From JAFGBN01 sp964394145 (GTDB lineage Bacteria; Chloroflexota; Dehalococcoidia; GIF9; AB-539-J10), in assembly GCA_964394145.1 (NCBI GenBank), contig CAYMVL010000036.1, positions 1 to 24,931 on the forward strand: a stretch of DNA of 24,931 bases. Direction: 5' to 3'. The translations under genes were made by a program, and so were the position numbers. The stretch's first letter is position 1. Every line of letters begins with the position of its first letter. The notes below the pieces were generated by a model. It saw only the letters and a program-made list of their open reading frames with translations, was not told the DNA's origin and did not search any database. Positions 8,034 to 16,060 of this stretch are shown here, piece by piece.

Positions 8034-8215
8034 ATTCAGATTCCCCCTTTTTCTTTTTTTAGACCTTAATTGCTTGTTTTTGTGGCACCGCCACTCGGGG
8101 TGACATATCACGCCAGCATATGCTAGAACCGCACACAGCCCGGATATCCCTGGCCATGCATGTGATTGAAGCTATACTGGCGCTATATGCCCCCTCATAC
8201 CTTGTTCTAGCGATC

Positions 8216-8244
8216 ACTAAAACACGCCAATCTCCTTTAGTCAA
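8216..8244 (-). promoter_or_regulatory. Candidate sigma-70 promoter for the RRM-helicase-typA run
   Basis: On the minus strand TTGACT (8244-8239) is followed after exactly 17 nt by TTTAGT (8221-8216). The -35 is one base from consensus and the -10 two bases. Transcription would start near 8209, leaving a leader of about 175 nt before ATG 8033. The leader ends in a purine-rich tract before the ribosome-binding site. Confidence 0.45.
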
Positions 8245-8264
8245 ACTTGAAGGAGACCTTGCCC

Positions 8265-8286
8265 TGCATGCTGCACTTAGCATGCA
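8265..8286 (-). terminator. Hairpin after the zinc-ribbon gene, possible weak terminator
   Basis: TGCATGCT (8265-8272) and AGCATGCA (8279-8286) form a perfect 8-bp stem with a 6-nt loop, 13 nt past the zinc-ribbon stop codon on the minus strand. No T-run follows in that direction, so it may instead be an mRNA 3'-end stabiliser or a processing site. It sits just upstream of the candidate promoter at 8216-8244. Confidence 0.35.
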
Positions 8287-8298
8287 TACATGGAAGGT

Positions 8299-8487
8299 TT
8301 AATAGCGTGATGTGTAGTTTTCGCTACCACTTGCACTACGCTGTGCTTTTCTTGCTCGGCGGCATTCGGGACAACGCTTTGGTTCATTCTGCAGGCCGCG
8401 AGATGCATAGAATTCTTGCTCTCCAGCGGTGAAGGTGAACTCTTGCCCACAATCGGAGCATCGAAGTGTTTTGTCTTCAAAACTCAT
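8299..8487 (-). CDS. Small zinc-ribbon protein
   Basis: 62 residues. Two CxxC pairs, C10-C13 (CSDC) and C39-C42 (CPEC), are spaced as in the short bacterial zinc-ribbon family that begins with a DKxLxCxDCGxxFxFTAGEQEFY-like sequence (Pfam probable zinc-ribbon domain). The SDCGQEFTFTAGEQEFYASRG core matches that pattern closely. The pairs should hold one Zn2+. Its role is unknown, but relatives often sit near RNA or ribosome-related genes. Start ATG 8487 has GAGGAGGG about 8 nt upstream; the frame extends to 8517 without a better site. It is upstream of, and co-directional with, the RRM-helicase-TypA run, separated by a hairpin and a second candidate promoter. Confidence 0.85.
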   Translation of the reverse strand: MSFEDKTLRCSDCGQEFTFTAGEQEFYASRGLQNEPKRCPECRRARKAQRSASGSENYTSRY

Positions 8488-8598
8488 TGGATAACCCTCC
8501 TCTCTATCAGACTTCAATTAGATTCCGGCTACCCAATGCTTGAGATAAATCTACTGAGATTCAAAGAAGCTTGTAATAACCTAGACTCAATCTAGTAT

Positions 8599-8627
8599 AT
8601 TATACACCAAGGATAACCGGTGTGCAA
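8599..8627 (-). promoter_or_regulatory. Promoter for the zinc-ribbon gene at the IS junction
   Basis: Minus strand: TTGCAC (8627-8622), 17 nt spacer, TATAAT (8604-8599). The perfect -10 and ideal spacing support a real promoter, although the -35 is only half consensus. It lies a few bases outside the inferred left end of the insertion sequence (8633). The transposase stop codon TAA (8602-8600) lies within the TATAAT. Confidence 0.5.
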
Positions 8628-9697
8628 GTTGATGTGCTGGCTGACCACATAGGTAACACTGGACTGCGAATTTTCACAAGTTCTCTTTCAATATAGTCTA
8701 TGGGAGCAAGATAGGCAAGAGACTGGTGTGGACGGTGGAAGTTATACTCAATAAGCCATTCAGTCAGCCGAGGATTGAATTCTTCAGGGTCCAAAGACAG
8801 ATTAGAGTCGTAAAGCCATTCATACTCTAAGGTCTGGTTGAATCTCTCTATTTCAGGATTGTCCTTCGGGGTTTTAACCCTGGAGAAGTACCTTTGAATG
8901 CCCAATTTGGCACTGGCTCTTTCAAACTCCCATGCAAACTCACTCCCATTATCCGTTTGCAAGTTTTCTATGGGCTGGTTAACAAGGTAGCGCAGACGAT
9001 AGAGAAAATCTGCTGCAGACCTCGAGCTCTTATTCTTGTACATCCGGGCATAACCCAACTTAGCAGCATGGTCCACAGCTGTCAGGATATATCTTTTGAG
9101 ATTCCCCCAGTAGATAACGATAGTATCAAGCTGAAACAGGAAACAGGGCCTCCCTTCTTTCACTAGCTGAGTTATTCTCCTTTTGGGATGCTTTCGAGCT
9201 CTGGCTCTCTTTCTGGCAGTCTTCTCTGCCCTCTTTTGATCCGGGTAGAGTCTATACCTTCGAATCACCCTCTCGATCTTCCATGTAGAGATCTCCTCGG
9301 AATATTCTTTCTGATAGAGGACCCTAAGCTTTCTCTTGCCATAACGGGGGTATCTCTTTCTCAAGCGCCTTATTCTCTGTTCCTGGGTGAGGCTCACTTC
9401 CCACTGCCTCTTGTGGTGCGGAGCTCTGGGCCTGTCAGCCAGGCTCTGAACATCGTATTTTGACTCCCTGAAGCGTCTGGACCATTTATAGAAGGTCTTC
9501 CTTGATATGCCGAAGTGCCCGGCAGTTAAGGCGGCCTTCTCTTTTCCCACTGTATAGTAGAATACCATCCACTCCAGTCTCAATCTCTCCTGCACTGTAA
9601 AACCCAGAACCTCTGCCACTTCCCTCCAGCATTCATATCTGTCCTTCAGGACAATGGGCTTCCTCCTAAAGTAATAGAAGCTGGCTGGCTTTCTCAT
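8600..9697 (-). CDS. DDE transposase, IS481-like (integrase core)
   Basis: 365 residues, full length. The N-terminal part has a helix-turn-helix (about residues 45-75, ALTAGHFGISRKTFYKW), then a strongly basic linker, then an rve-type catalytic core. The likely DDE triad is D191 (FQLDTI), D249 (LQTDNGSEF) and E284 (PEIERFNQT), and the closing YNFHRPHQSL is typical of IS481/IS3 integrase cores. It catalyses cut-and-paste or copy-paste movement of its own element. Start ATG 9697 has GAGGAG about 7 nt upstream. The frame crosses the left terminal repeat and ends about 30 nt beyond it in flanking DNA, so the last ten or so residues appear to be host-encoded. The reading frame is intact, so the element may still be active. 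Confidence 0.9.
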   Translation of the reverse strand: MRKPASFYYFRRKPIVLKDRYECWREVAEVLGFTVQERLRLEWMVFYYTVGKEKAALTAGHFGISRKTFYKWSRRFRESKYDVQSLADRPRAPHHKRQWEVSLTQEQRIRRLRKRYPRYGKRKLRVLYQKEYSEEISTWKIERVIRRYRLYPDQKRAEKTARKRARARKHPKRRITQLVKEGRPCFLFQLDTIVIYWGNLKRYILTAVDHAAKLGYARMYKNKSSRSAADFLYRLRYLVNQPIENLQTDNGSEFAWEFERASAKLGIQRYFSRVKTPKDNPEIERFNQTLEYEWLYDSNLSLDPEEFNPRLTEWLIEYNFHRPHQSLAYLAPIDYIERELVKIRSPVLPMWSASTSTCTPVILGV

Positions 9698-9775
9698 TCC
9701 GGTAACTCCTCACAGTAAGTCAGTATCATGACTAACAATACCATGAGTGTCACCTATGTATCTCAGCCTCCGCAC
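8633..9775 (-). mobile_element. IS481-like insertion sequence with imperfect terminal inverted repeats
   Basis: A single transposase gene is bounded by matching ends. The left end contains GTGC, GGCTGA and ACATAGGTAACACT (8635-8660). The reverse complement of the right end contains GTGC, GGCTGA and ACATAGGTGACACT (9775-9746). The inner 14 bases differ at one position. TTGA is present just outside both proposed ends (8629-8632 and 9776-9779) and could be a 4-bp target duplication. Exact ends are uncertain by a few bases, since CAAGT also recurs outside the repeats in inverted orientation. Size about 1.14 kb fits the family. Insertion lies between the radical SAM gene and the zinc-ribbon gene and interrupts no recognisable gene. 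Confidence 0.75.
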
Positions 9776-9931
9776 TTGAGCGTAGCCCCGCCTGTATGCC
9801 AGCTTGCCTCTTAATAGTATGATATCCTTACCATGGTAATCAAATGACGGAAGATCTGGTGTTGTATCTTCTCTTGTCGCTTCAGCGACGTGACTGATTT
9901 CGGGTGCCGCTTTGTTTAGCGAGCGCAAATT

Positions 9932-9960
9932 TTGGGAGGAAACAGGCCATAGACTATAAT
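9932..9960 (+). promoter_or_regulatory. Sigma-70 promoter of the radical SAM gene
   Basis: TTGGGA (9932-9937), a 17-nt spacer and a perfect TATAAT (9955-9960). Transcription should start near 9967, which excludes or severely shortens the upstream ATG (9968) and favours the Shine-Dalgarno-supported ATG at 10004. The stretch between the IS end (9775) and this promoter holds no gene I can support. Confidence 0.6.
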
Positions 9961-10003
9961 TGCTGCCATGGATTCTTCCAATATGATACCGGGGGATATG
10001 GCA

Positions 10004-11080
10004 ATGACGGAGCCTTCATATCTCGAGTTATATCGCAGCGGTGAACTTGAACGTAGAGCCACGGCGCTGGAAGCGCAGCTCGCATCGTGTGATATTTGCC
10101 CCAGGGACTGCCACGTCAACCGTCTCAAGAACGAGCACGGCTTTTGCCACTCCGGGTATCTGCCCGTAGTCTCCGCGGCCTGTGATTTTCACGGTGAAGA
10201 GCCGGCTATTTCGGGTACGAGAGGGACCGGTGCCATTTTTTTTGGCAATTGTAATATGAAATGTGTCTATTGTCAGAACTACCAGATAAGCCAGGACAGG
10301 CATCACCAGAGTTCCAGGGAAATCGATTTCCAAACGCTGGCGCGGCAGATGCTGTATCTTCAGGACGAGCTGGGCTGTCACAATATCAGCTTCATCTCAC
10401 CTTCTCACTTTGTGCCTCAATTGGTTCGAGCCGTCCTGGAAGCGGTGCCGCTGGGACTCAGTGTGCCAATAGTGTACAACACCAATGCCTATGACTCTGT
10501 TGAGTCACTTGAGGCGCTGGAGGGCATTGTAGACGTTTACCTGCCTGATCTGAAGTATGCCTCGGATGCCTGGGCCGCAAAGTTTTCCCGCACTGCTGAT
10601 TACGTTGCACACGCCCGGCGGGCTATTCTGGAGATGTACCGCCAGGTGGGTCATAGGCTGGTCGTGGACGACTCAGGGCTGGCGCAGAGAGGATTGATTG
10701 TGCGCCATCTGATTCTTCCCAACGGGCTGGCCGGTAGCCGGCAGTCTCTTACCTGGCTGGTCAGGGAAGTCTCTGCGGATCTGACCGTAAGTATCATGTC
10801 CCAGTACTATCCGAGCCATCTGGCCTCCCGGATACCGCAATTAGCCCGCCAGATCTCGCCTTCGGAATACCTGACCGTCCTCAAATTGCTGGATGAATTA
10901 GGAATAGAGAACGGCTGGGTCCAGGAAATGGGCGCAGCAGAGGAGTATTTGCCGGATTTTGAGCTCGCCGGACATCCCTTCTCGGCAGAGCAAAAGAGAA
11001 GTGTAGCGTCAGGTAGTAATCACAGCCAGGTTCCTGCAAAGAGGTTAATAGATGCGGCACCGGAGACGGAGCGATGTTAA
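10004..11080 (+). CDS. Radical SAM protein, COG1313/PflX-like
   Basis: 358 residues from ATG 10004, chosen because GGGGGA lies 7 nt upstream and the promoter's TATAAT ends at 9960; ATG 9968 is in frame but falls at the expected transcription start. The radical SAM cluster motif CX3CX2C is C83-C87-C90 (CNMKCVYC). An additional Cys set precedes it (C29, C32, C36, C48, in SCDICPRDCHVNR and GFC), typical of this family. YLPDLKYA and ILPNGLAGS are family-conserved core segments. It should bind a [4Fe-4S] cluster and S-adenosylmethionine and generate a radical. The substrate is unknown; annotation as a pyruvate formate-lyase activase homologue is by similarity only. Ogt follows after 52 nt, perhaps in the same transcript. 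Confidence 0.88.
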   Translation: MTEPSYLELYRSGELERRATALEAQLASCDICPRDCHVNRLKNEHGFCHSGYLPVVSAACDFHGEEPAISGTRGTGAIFFGNCNMKCVYCQNYQISQDRHHQSSREIDFQTLARQMLYLQDELGCHNISFISPSHFVPQLVRAVLEAVPLGLSVPIVYNTNAYDSVESLEALEGIVDVYLPDLKYASDAWAAKFSRTADYVAHARRAILEMYRQVGHRLVVDDSGLAQRGLIVRHLILPNGLAGSRQSLTWLVREVSADLTVSIMSQYYPSHLASRIPQLARQISPSEYLTVLKLLDELGIENGWVQEMGAAEEYLPDFELAGHPFSAEQKRSVASGSNHSQVPAKRLIDAAPETERC

Positions 11081-11132
11081 AGGCAGGTAATATGGATTGG
11101 AAGTTATGGGTCGCTTTGCGGATTGAATACGA

Positions 11133-11645
11133 ATGAGATATCTTATTTTTGGCAGCTCCCTAGGGTGGCTGGGGCTCTCAGCTTCAGAGGAGGGGCTGAA
11201 GAGCCTTATTTTGCCTCAGCCTGCACCGGAACAGACACTGCGTCTTCTAAATCTGTTGGCCCTTAAATGGCGGGACAGGGTATTGAGCGAAGTAGAAGCG
11301 GGCTTGTTCGGTGATTTGCCCGGGAGAATAAGGAATTATCTGGATGGCAAAGAGGTCTCTTTCCCTGATAGGTTAGACCTGTCCGAGGCCAGCCCTTTTG
11401 AGAGAGAGGTGTGGCGGGTGACGCGGTCCATTCCGTACGGCGAGACAAGGGCTTATGGCTGGGTTGCCGGTGAGCTTGGTATGCCCCGGGCCGCGAGGGC
11501 TGTAGGGCAGGCTCTGGGAAGGAACCCGCTGCCCATTATGATTCCGTGCCACAGGGTAATCTGTAGCGATGGAAATCTGGGTGGCTTTTCGGCGGGTGGG
11601 GACTGGAAAAGGCGCTTCCTTCAAATGGAGGCTGAAGCGTTGTGA
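11133..11645 (+). CDS. ogt: Methylated-DNA-protein-cysteine S-methyltransferase
   Basis: 170 residues, usual length. The suicide enzyme transfers alkyl groups from O6-alkylguanine in DNA onto its own cysteine. The active site PCHRV is at residues 138-142 (acceptor Cys139), preceded by the helix-turn-helix with the arginine finger region (GMPRAARAVGQALGRNP) and SIPYGETRAYGWVA, and followed by LGGFSAGGDWKRRFL. The N-terminal domain lacks obvious Zn-binding Cys, as in Ogt rather than Ada. Start ATG 11133 fits the family; its Shine-Dalgarno is weak, which suggests coupling to the upstream radical SAM gene. It converges on dnaE with a single base between the two stop codons. Confidence 0.94.
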   Translation: MRYLIFGSSLGWLGLSASEEGLKSLILPQPAPEQTLRLLNLLALKWRDRVLSEVEAGLFGDLPGRIRNYLDGKEVSFPDRLDLSEASPFEREVWRVTRSIPYGETRAYGWVAGELGMPRAARAVGQALGRNPLPIMIPCHRVICSDGNLGGFSAGGDWKRRFLQMEAEAL

Positions 11646-11646
11646 T

Positions 11647-14600
11647 TCACCGGTCAAGCTTGAAGCTGCTTTCGCCCAGTATGTTACTCAGTTCAGCAGC
11701 CAATTCAGAGCAATAGTTCACCGTTATCTGTGGCATCTCGAGGTCGGTCTCTTCATCTTCAACGATGACAGCGAGAGACACATCATCCTGCCCCGGGTAG
11801 TGCTTCAAGATACCCATTACTTTCTGCAGGCGTTCAAGATCCTTCTCCGGCTCATCTGTTTGAGTGATGCTTATTCTGAGTCTGTGTCGCTTGCTGCCCG
11901 TGTTTAGCGCCGCTTGCTTGACATGGTGGTAAGTTTCTGCCTCCTGGCAACTTAGCTGCACGCCCCCATCTCTCGCTTTCACTATGCCCTTAACTGTGAG
12001 GATGTTGCCCTCCTGCCATAGTGCTCTTGTGCTGTCATAAAGCCTGGGCCAGACGATGACATCAACCGTGGCTTCCATGTCCTCCATGGCTGCAACGATA
12101 AAGGGTCGTTTGTCCCGGGTATAGGCTTGCCGTACCGAAACTACCATTCCGGTCACTGTTACCATTTCGTTGACCATATCGGCGGTGATGTCGCCGCACG
12201 AGGCGCCGCCCGCGGAACATGGCCCGGGCGATAGAGAATCAAAAGGCTGTGAGAAATAGACGCCCAGCAGCTCTCTCTCCCAGATAAGCTTCTGCTTGAT
12301 GGATACGTCCTGCTCTTGAGACTGCCTGACCGCAGCAGGTATGGAGGATGCGGGCGCTGTGAAGAAATCGAACATGCTGGTCTGCCCTGCTTTCTTCATT
12401 CTTTGCTGCGTCTGAGCCGAAGAGACAATCTTGTCTATGGAATTGAGAAGTTCGCTACGGCTACCCAGGGGGTCGAAGGCACCGGCTTTAATCAGGCTTT
12501 CTAAGGTTTTCTTATTGATATCATGCATGTCAACTCTATAGCAGAAGTCCTCTATGGATTTGAAAGCTTCTCCCTGCTCGCGCGCGGCCACAATATACCT
12601 GACGGGTGAGCTGCCAACATTCTTGACAGCAGCCAATCCAAAACGGATAGATACCTTAATTTTCCCCTCTGCACCTTCTGCAGCGGGAGCAGCCGCTGAC
12701 GGCTCGATGGCGAAATCAACCTGGCTCATGTTGATGTCAGGGGGAAGGACTGCAATGCCCAGCCGCCGACATTCAGCAACGGCGGAACGGACCTTTTCCA
12801 TATTATCCCAGTAGGTATTCAGAAAAGCAGCCATATACTCCACGGGATAATTTGCTTTTAGATAAGCAGTGCGATAGGCGATAAGGGCATAACTCACGCT
12901 ATGAGCCTTATTAAAAGCATAGCCGGCGAAAGGCTCAATCAAAGAAAATACCTCATGGGCTAATTCTGCTGGTATGCCATTCTTTTTAGCTCCGGCAAGG
13001 AAGTTTTGCTTTTCCTTCTTCATCACCTGCGGTATTTTCTTTCCCATAGCTTTGCGGAAGATGTCGGCCTGTCCCAAGCTATAGCCGGCCAGAGCGCGGG
13101 CAATAAATATTACCTGCTCCTGATAGACAATGACCCCGTAGGTTTCCTGCAGGATTTCCTCAAGTATAGGGTGGGGGTAGTGTACGGGGATAAGTCCCTG
13201 TTTGGCTTTTATGAAGGTGGGGATTTGCTCCATTGGCCCCGGGCGGTAAAGGGCTACCATGGCAGCGATGTCGCTGAAGTTGCTAGGCTTGAGCTCCTTT
13301 ATGTAGCGACGCATGCCGCTGCCTTCCAGCTGAAAAACACCTGCCGTTTCCCCCGAAGCGAGCAGCTCGAAGGTGTTGGTATCATCGAGTGGAAAGTGCT
13401 GTAAGTCCAGAGATATGCCTCGGTTCTGCTTGATAATCTGTGTGGCTTTGGACAGGATAGTCAGGTTCGACAGGCCGAGGAAATCCATCTTGAGCAGCCC
13501 CAGCCGCGCGATGTTCCCCATATGAAACTGGGTCATAACCGCACGTTGACCGCCCTTCCCCAGCATTTGTAAAGGCACATATTCAGTCAGGGGGTCGTGC
13601 GATATGACCACGCCTGCGGCGTGTGTGCTGGCGTGCCTGACGGTTCCTTCCAGTTTTCTGGCCGAGTCAACCAGGTTGCGTACTGTCTCGTCTTGATGGT
13701 ATGCATCGTTGAGCTCTTTGCTCTCCGTCATGGCCCTATCCAGCGTGATAGTTATCTCCATGGGAACAAGACGGGCTACCCGGTCAACTTCGGCATAAGA
13801 CATGCCCAGTGCCCGTCCGGTATCCCTCAGGGCTGCCCTGGCTCCCAGAGTGCCGAAGGTGATAATTTGAGCCACATGGTCGGGTCCGTATTTCTCGTTG
13901 ACGTAGTCTATGACTTCCTCCCTGCGGTCGTCCTGGAAGTCGAGGTCTATATCCGGCATCTCCCGCCGCTCCACATTGAGGAAGCGTTCGAAAACGAGCC
14001 CGTAGCTAAGCGGGTCTATATCGGTGATGTCAAGGCAGTAAAGAGCCAGGCTGGCGGCCGCGCTGCCGCGAACGCCGAAATAGATACCCTGTCTCCTGGC
14101 AAAGTAGGTGATGTCCCAGACGACAAGGAAATAGTGGGCAAATCTCGTCTTTCTGATAACATCAAGCTCATAGGTGAGACGTTCTTTGACCTCCGGGGAT
14201 GCTTCCGCATAACGTTTTTCCAAACCCTGCCAGCAGAGCTCGGCCAGGAAAGCATCAGCTGTCTTCTTCTCGGGCAGTGCTACCTGAGGCAGGTGAAGTT
14301 TGCCGAAGTCCAGTTCCAGCTCGCACATATTGGCAATCTGCTGGGTGTTCTCGATGGCTTCGGGTAAGTCGCTGAATAGTGTCTCCACCTCCTCCGGGCT
14401 TCTGAGGTAGAAGAAATCGCCCGGCATCTTCATCCTTTTTTCGTCATAAATTGAGCTGTTTGTCTGTATACAAACCAGGAGCTCATGGGCGGCTGCGTCT
14501 TTCCTGTCAATGTAATGCACATCAAAGGTGGCTACAGGAGCTATATCAAGCCTTCTGGACAAAGAAATAAGTTCCTGGTTGATTCTCTCAAGGTCGGGGA

Positions 14601-15132
14601 TAGGGTGCCGTTGAATCTCCAGATAGTAATCCCCGAAGACCTCTTTATACCATGAGGCTGCCGCAGCGGCATCTTCGATTCTCCCCTCCAGGACTAGCTG
14701 AGGCAGTTCTCCCTGCGCACAACCAGAAAGGGCTACAAGCCCATCATGATGAAGCTGCAGCAGCTCTTTATCCACTCTGGGTTTGTAGTAGAATCCCTCG
14801 AGGTAGCTCTTGGTAACCAGCTTAATGAGGTTGCGGTACCCTTTCTCATTTTTGGCGAGTAAGGTAAGATGGTAGGGCTTTTTATGGGCAAGGTCTCGGT
14901 CATGACGGTCGCTCCGGGCTACATAGACTTCGCAGCCGATGATTGGCTTTATTCCTGCCTCCTTGGCTGCGATATAGAAGTCGATTACGCCATACATGGC
15001 GCCGTGGTCGGTTATGGCAAGGCTATCCATGCCCAGTTCTTTAGCTCTATTTATGAGCTGGGGAATGCGGCACATGCCATCAAGCAAGCTGTATTCGGTG
15101 TGAACGTGAAGGTGGGTGAACTTCTGTGGCAT
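11647..15132 (-). CDS. dnaE: DNA polymerase III alpha subunit
   Basis: 1161 residues, typical DnaE length; the replicative DNA polymerase. The PHP domain (about 1-280) keeps its metal-ligand motifs: HLHVHTEYS (7-15), ITDHG (40-44), GCEVYV, and DVHY (204-207), so it may be catalytically competent in proofreading. The polymerase core has GVRGSAAASL (353-362) and the catalytic PDIDLDF (393-399, Asp394 and Asp396), with KMDFLGL supplying the third Asp. Tandem helix-hairpin-helix and an OB fold (VTVTGMVVSV, about residue 990 onward) complete the layout. Start ATG 15132 has no Shine-Dalgarno but a TGCTATAAT promoter ends 7 nt before it. It is divergent from the DUF1461 gene and convergent with ogt. 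Confidence 0.97.
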   Translation of the reverse strand: MPQKFTHLHVHTEYSLLDGMCRIPQLINRAKELGMDSLAITDHGAMYGVIDFYIAAKEAGIKPIIGCEVYVARSDRHDRDLAHKKPYHLTLLAKNEKGYRNLIKLVTKSYLEGFYYKPRVDKELLQLHHDGLVALSGCAQGELPQLVLEGRIEDAAAAASWYKEVFGDYYLEIQRHPIPDLERINQELISLSRRLDIAPVATFDVHYIDRKDAAAHELLVCIQTNSSIYDEKRMKMPGDFFYLRSPEEVETLFSDLPEAIENTQQIANMCELELDFGKLHLPQVALPEKKTADAFLAELCWQGLEKRYAEASPEVKERLTYELDVIRKTRFAHYFLVVWDITYFARRQGIYFGVRGSAAASLALYCLDITDIDPLSYGLVFERFLNVERREMPDIDLDFQDDRREEVIDYVNEKYGPDHVAQIITFGTLGARAALRDTGRALGMSYAEVDRVARLVPMEITITLDRAMTESKELNDAYHQDETVRNLVDSARKLEGTVRHASTHAAGVVISHDPLTEYVPLQMLGKGGQRAVMTQFHMGNIARLGLLKMDFLGLSNLTILSKATQIIKQNRGISLDLQHFPLDDTNTFELLASGETAGVFQLEGSGMRRYIKELKPSNFSDIAAMVALYRPGPMEQIPTFIKAKQGLIPVHYPHPILEEILQETYGVIVYQEQVIFIARALAGYSLGQADIFRKAMGKKIPQVMKKEKQNFLAGAKKNGIPAELAHEVFSLIEPFAGYAFNKAHSVSYALIAYRTAYLKANYPVEYMAAFLNTYWDNMEKVRSAVAECRRLGIAVLPPDINMSQVDFAIEPSAAAPAAEGAEGKIKVSIRFGLAAVKNVGSSPVRYIVAAREQGEAFKSIEDFCYRVDMHDINKKTLESLIKAGAFDPLGSRSELLNSIDKIVSSAQTQQRMKKAGQTSMFDFFTAPASSIPAAVRQSQEQDVSIKQKLIWERELLGVYFSQPFDSLSPGPCSAGGASCGDITADMVNEMVTVTGMVVSVRQAYTRDKRPFIVAAMEDMEATVDVIVWPRLYDSTRALWQEGNILTVKGIVKARDGGVQLSCQEAETYHHVKQAALNTGSKRHRLRISITQTDEPEKDLERLQKVMGILKHYPGQDDVSLAVIVEDEETDLEMPQITVNYCSELAAELSNILGESSFKLDR

Positions 15133-15139
15133 CTGCTAA

Positions 15140-15148
15140 ATTATAGCA
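15140..15148 (-). promoter_or_regulatory. Extended -10 promoter giving a leaderless dnaE transcript
   Basis: Minus strand reads TGCTATAAT, an extended -10 (TGn + perfect hexamer), then 7 nt (TTAGCAG), then the dnaE ATG. The normal distance from -10 to transcription start puts +1 within a base or two of the ATG. No -35 match and no ribosome-binding site are seen, consistent with extended -10 use and leaderless translation. Confidence 0.6.
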
Positions 15149-15226
15149 TAGGCCACTGCCGGCTAGGCGGAGGCCCAGCCTGGCTCTCGATTGAGGTCGC
15201 CAGGAATAGTGCGACGATAAAAGGAG

Positions 15227-15979
15227 ATGAAAATCTTTAAGGCTGTTACCCGCTGGCTATTCATACTCTGTTTCCCGCTTTTGCTTTTTACCACCGCTGT
15301 CCACCTTGGAGCGAGCAGTGTACAGATCTACGAATACGGTTTCGACAAATATCACATAAGCCGGGTTACAGGGATAGATGAGACACAATTGAGCGAGGTA
15401 GCTAAGAGGCTCGTGCATTATTTCAATTCTGAGGTGGACAGTCCGCAGATGAAGGTACTTAATGCCCGGGGGGATGAATTCGACTTATTTCATGACTACG
15501 AACTTATTCATCTGGAGGACGTAAAAGGGCTATTTCAACTCAGCCACCGAATCCGGTTGGCTACACTTGCCTATGTTCTTATTTATGCACTGCTGCCGGC
15601 ACTGATTGCCGTGTTGAAAGAGCGGCGCAAAGCGGCAAGGTCATTGATGGCGCCCTTTTTGCTCTGGGGAAAAAGTCGCTGGCGGGATCTGGCGCGAGAG
15701 ATAATGTGGGGCTGCGTGCTGACGCTGGCCCTGGTGGTTTCGCTGGGCGTCGCTTCATCTTTCGGCTTCGAGCAGATGTTTCTGCGCTTTCATTATATTG
15801 CATTTACTAATCCATACTGGATGCTCGACCCTGGCAAAGATTACCTCATAATGCTCTTTCCCCAGGGCTTCTGGGAAGACGTTGCTACAATGGGAGCTGC
15901 GGCCACTGCTCTGCAGGCGCTTGTTCTTGGGGGCATCGCCTGGGCAATTCCCTTTCTTTACCGGCGCCGGCAGCGGTAA
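15227..15979 (+). CDS. TIGR01906/DUF1461 integral membrane protein
   Basis: 250 residues with four or five hydrophobic segments: one near the N-terminus (about 8-28), one at about 115-133, one at about 163-185 and one near the C-terminus (about 224-245). Family signatures are FDLFHDYELIHLEDVKGLF, FHYIAFTNPYWMLDP and the FPQGFWED segment, which are the conserved positions of TIGR01906 proteins. Function is unknown; it resides in the cytoplasmic membrane with a soluble loop between helices 1 and 2. ATG 15227 directly abuts AAGGAG with no spacer, which is unusual; no better in-frame start exists nearby. It is divergent from dnaE (94 nt apart). An inverted repeat CCTGGC/GCCAGG (15179-15184, 15199-15204) lies in the shared upstream region. 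Confidence 0.88.
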   Translation: MKIFKAVTRWLFILCFPLLLFTTAVHLGASSVQIYEYGFDKYHISRVTGIDETQLSEVAKRLVHYFNSEVDSPQMKVLNARGDEFDLFHDYELIHLEDVKGLFQLSHRIRLATLAYVLIYALLPALIAVLKERRKAARSLMAPFLLWGKSRWRDLAREIMWGCVLTLALVVSLGVASSFGFEQMFLRFHYIAFTNPYWMLDPGKDYLIMLFPQGFWEDVATMGAAATALQALVLGGIAWAIPFLYRRRQR

Positions 15980-16060
15980 ATTCAGGCTATCGCTCCGGCT
16001 AAGGAGAGCAGCGATTATGGAATAGCTGAAATCAAAGAGAGCCTGACAGGAGGGGGTATC

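Noticed and set aside
8059..8283. 74-aa minus-strand frame between the zinc-ribbon and RRM genes
   Set aside because: No ribosome-binding site, contains the candidate promoter, and shows no coherent protein features.
9710..9928. 72-aa minus-strand frame upstream of the transposase
   Set aside because: Starts at TTG without a ribosome site and runs across the right terminal repeat of the IS; no family resemblance.
9968..10003. Upstream ATG (9968) as start of the radical SAM gene, leaderless
   Set aside because: A good Shine-Dalgarno with ideal spacing serves ATG 10004, and family members begin near PSYLELYRSGEL.
13597..14367. 256-aa plus-strand open frame inside dnaE
   Set aside because: Antisense shadow of the dnaE polymerase domain; no ribosome site and no recognisable family.
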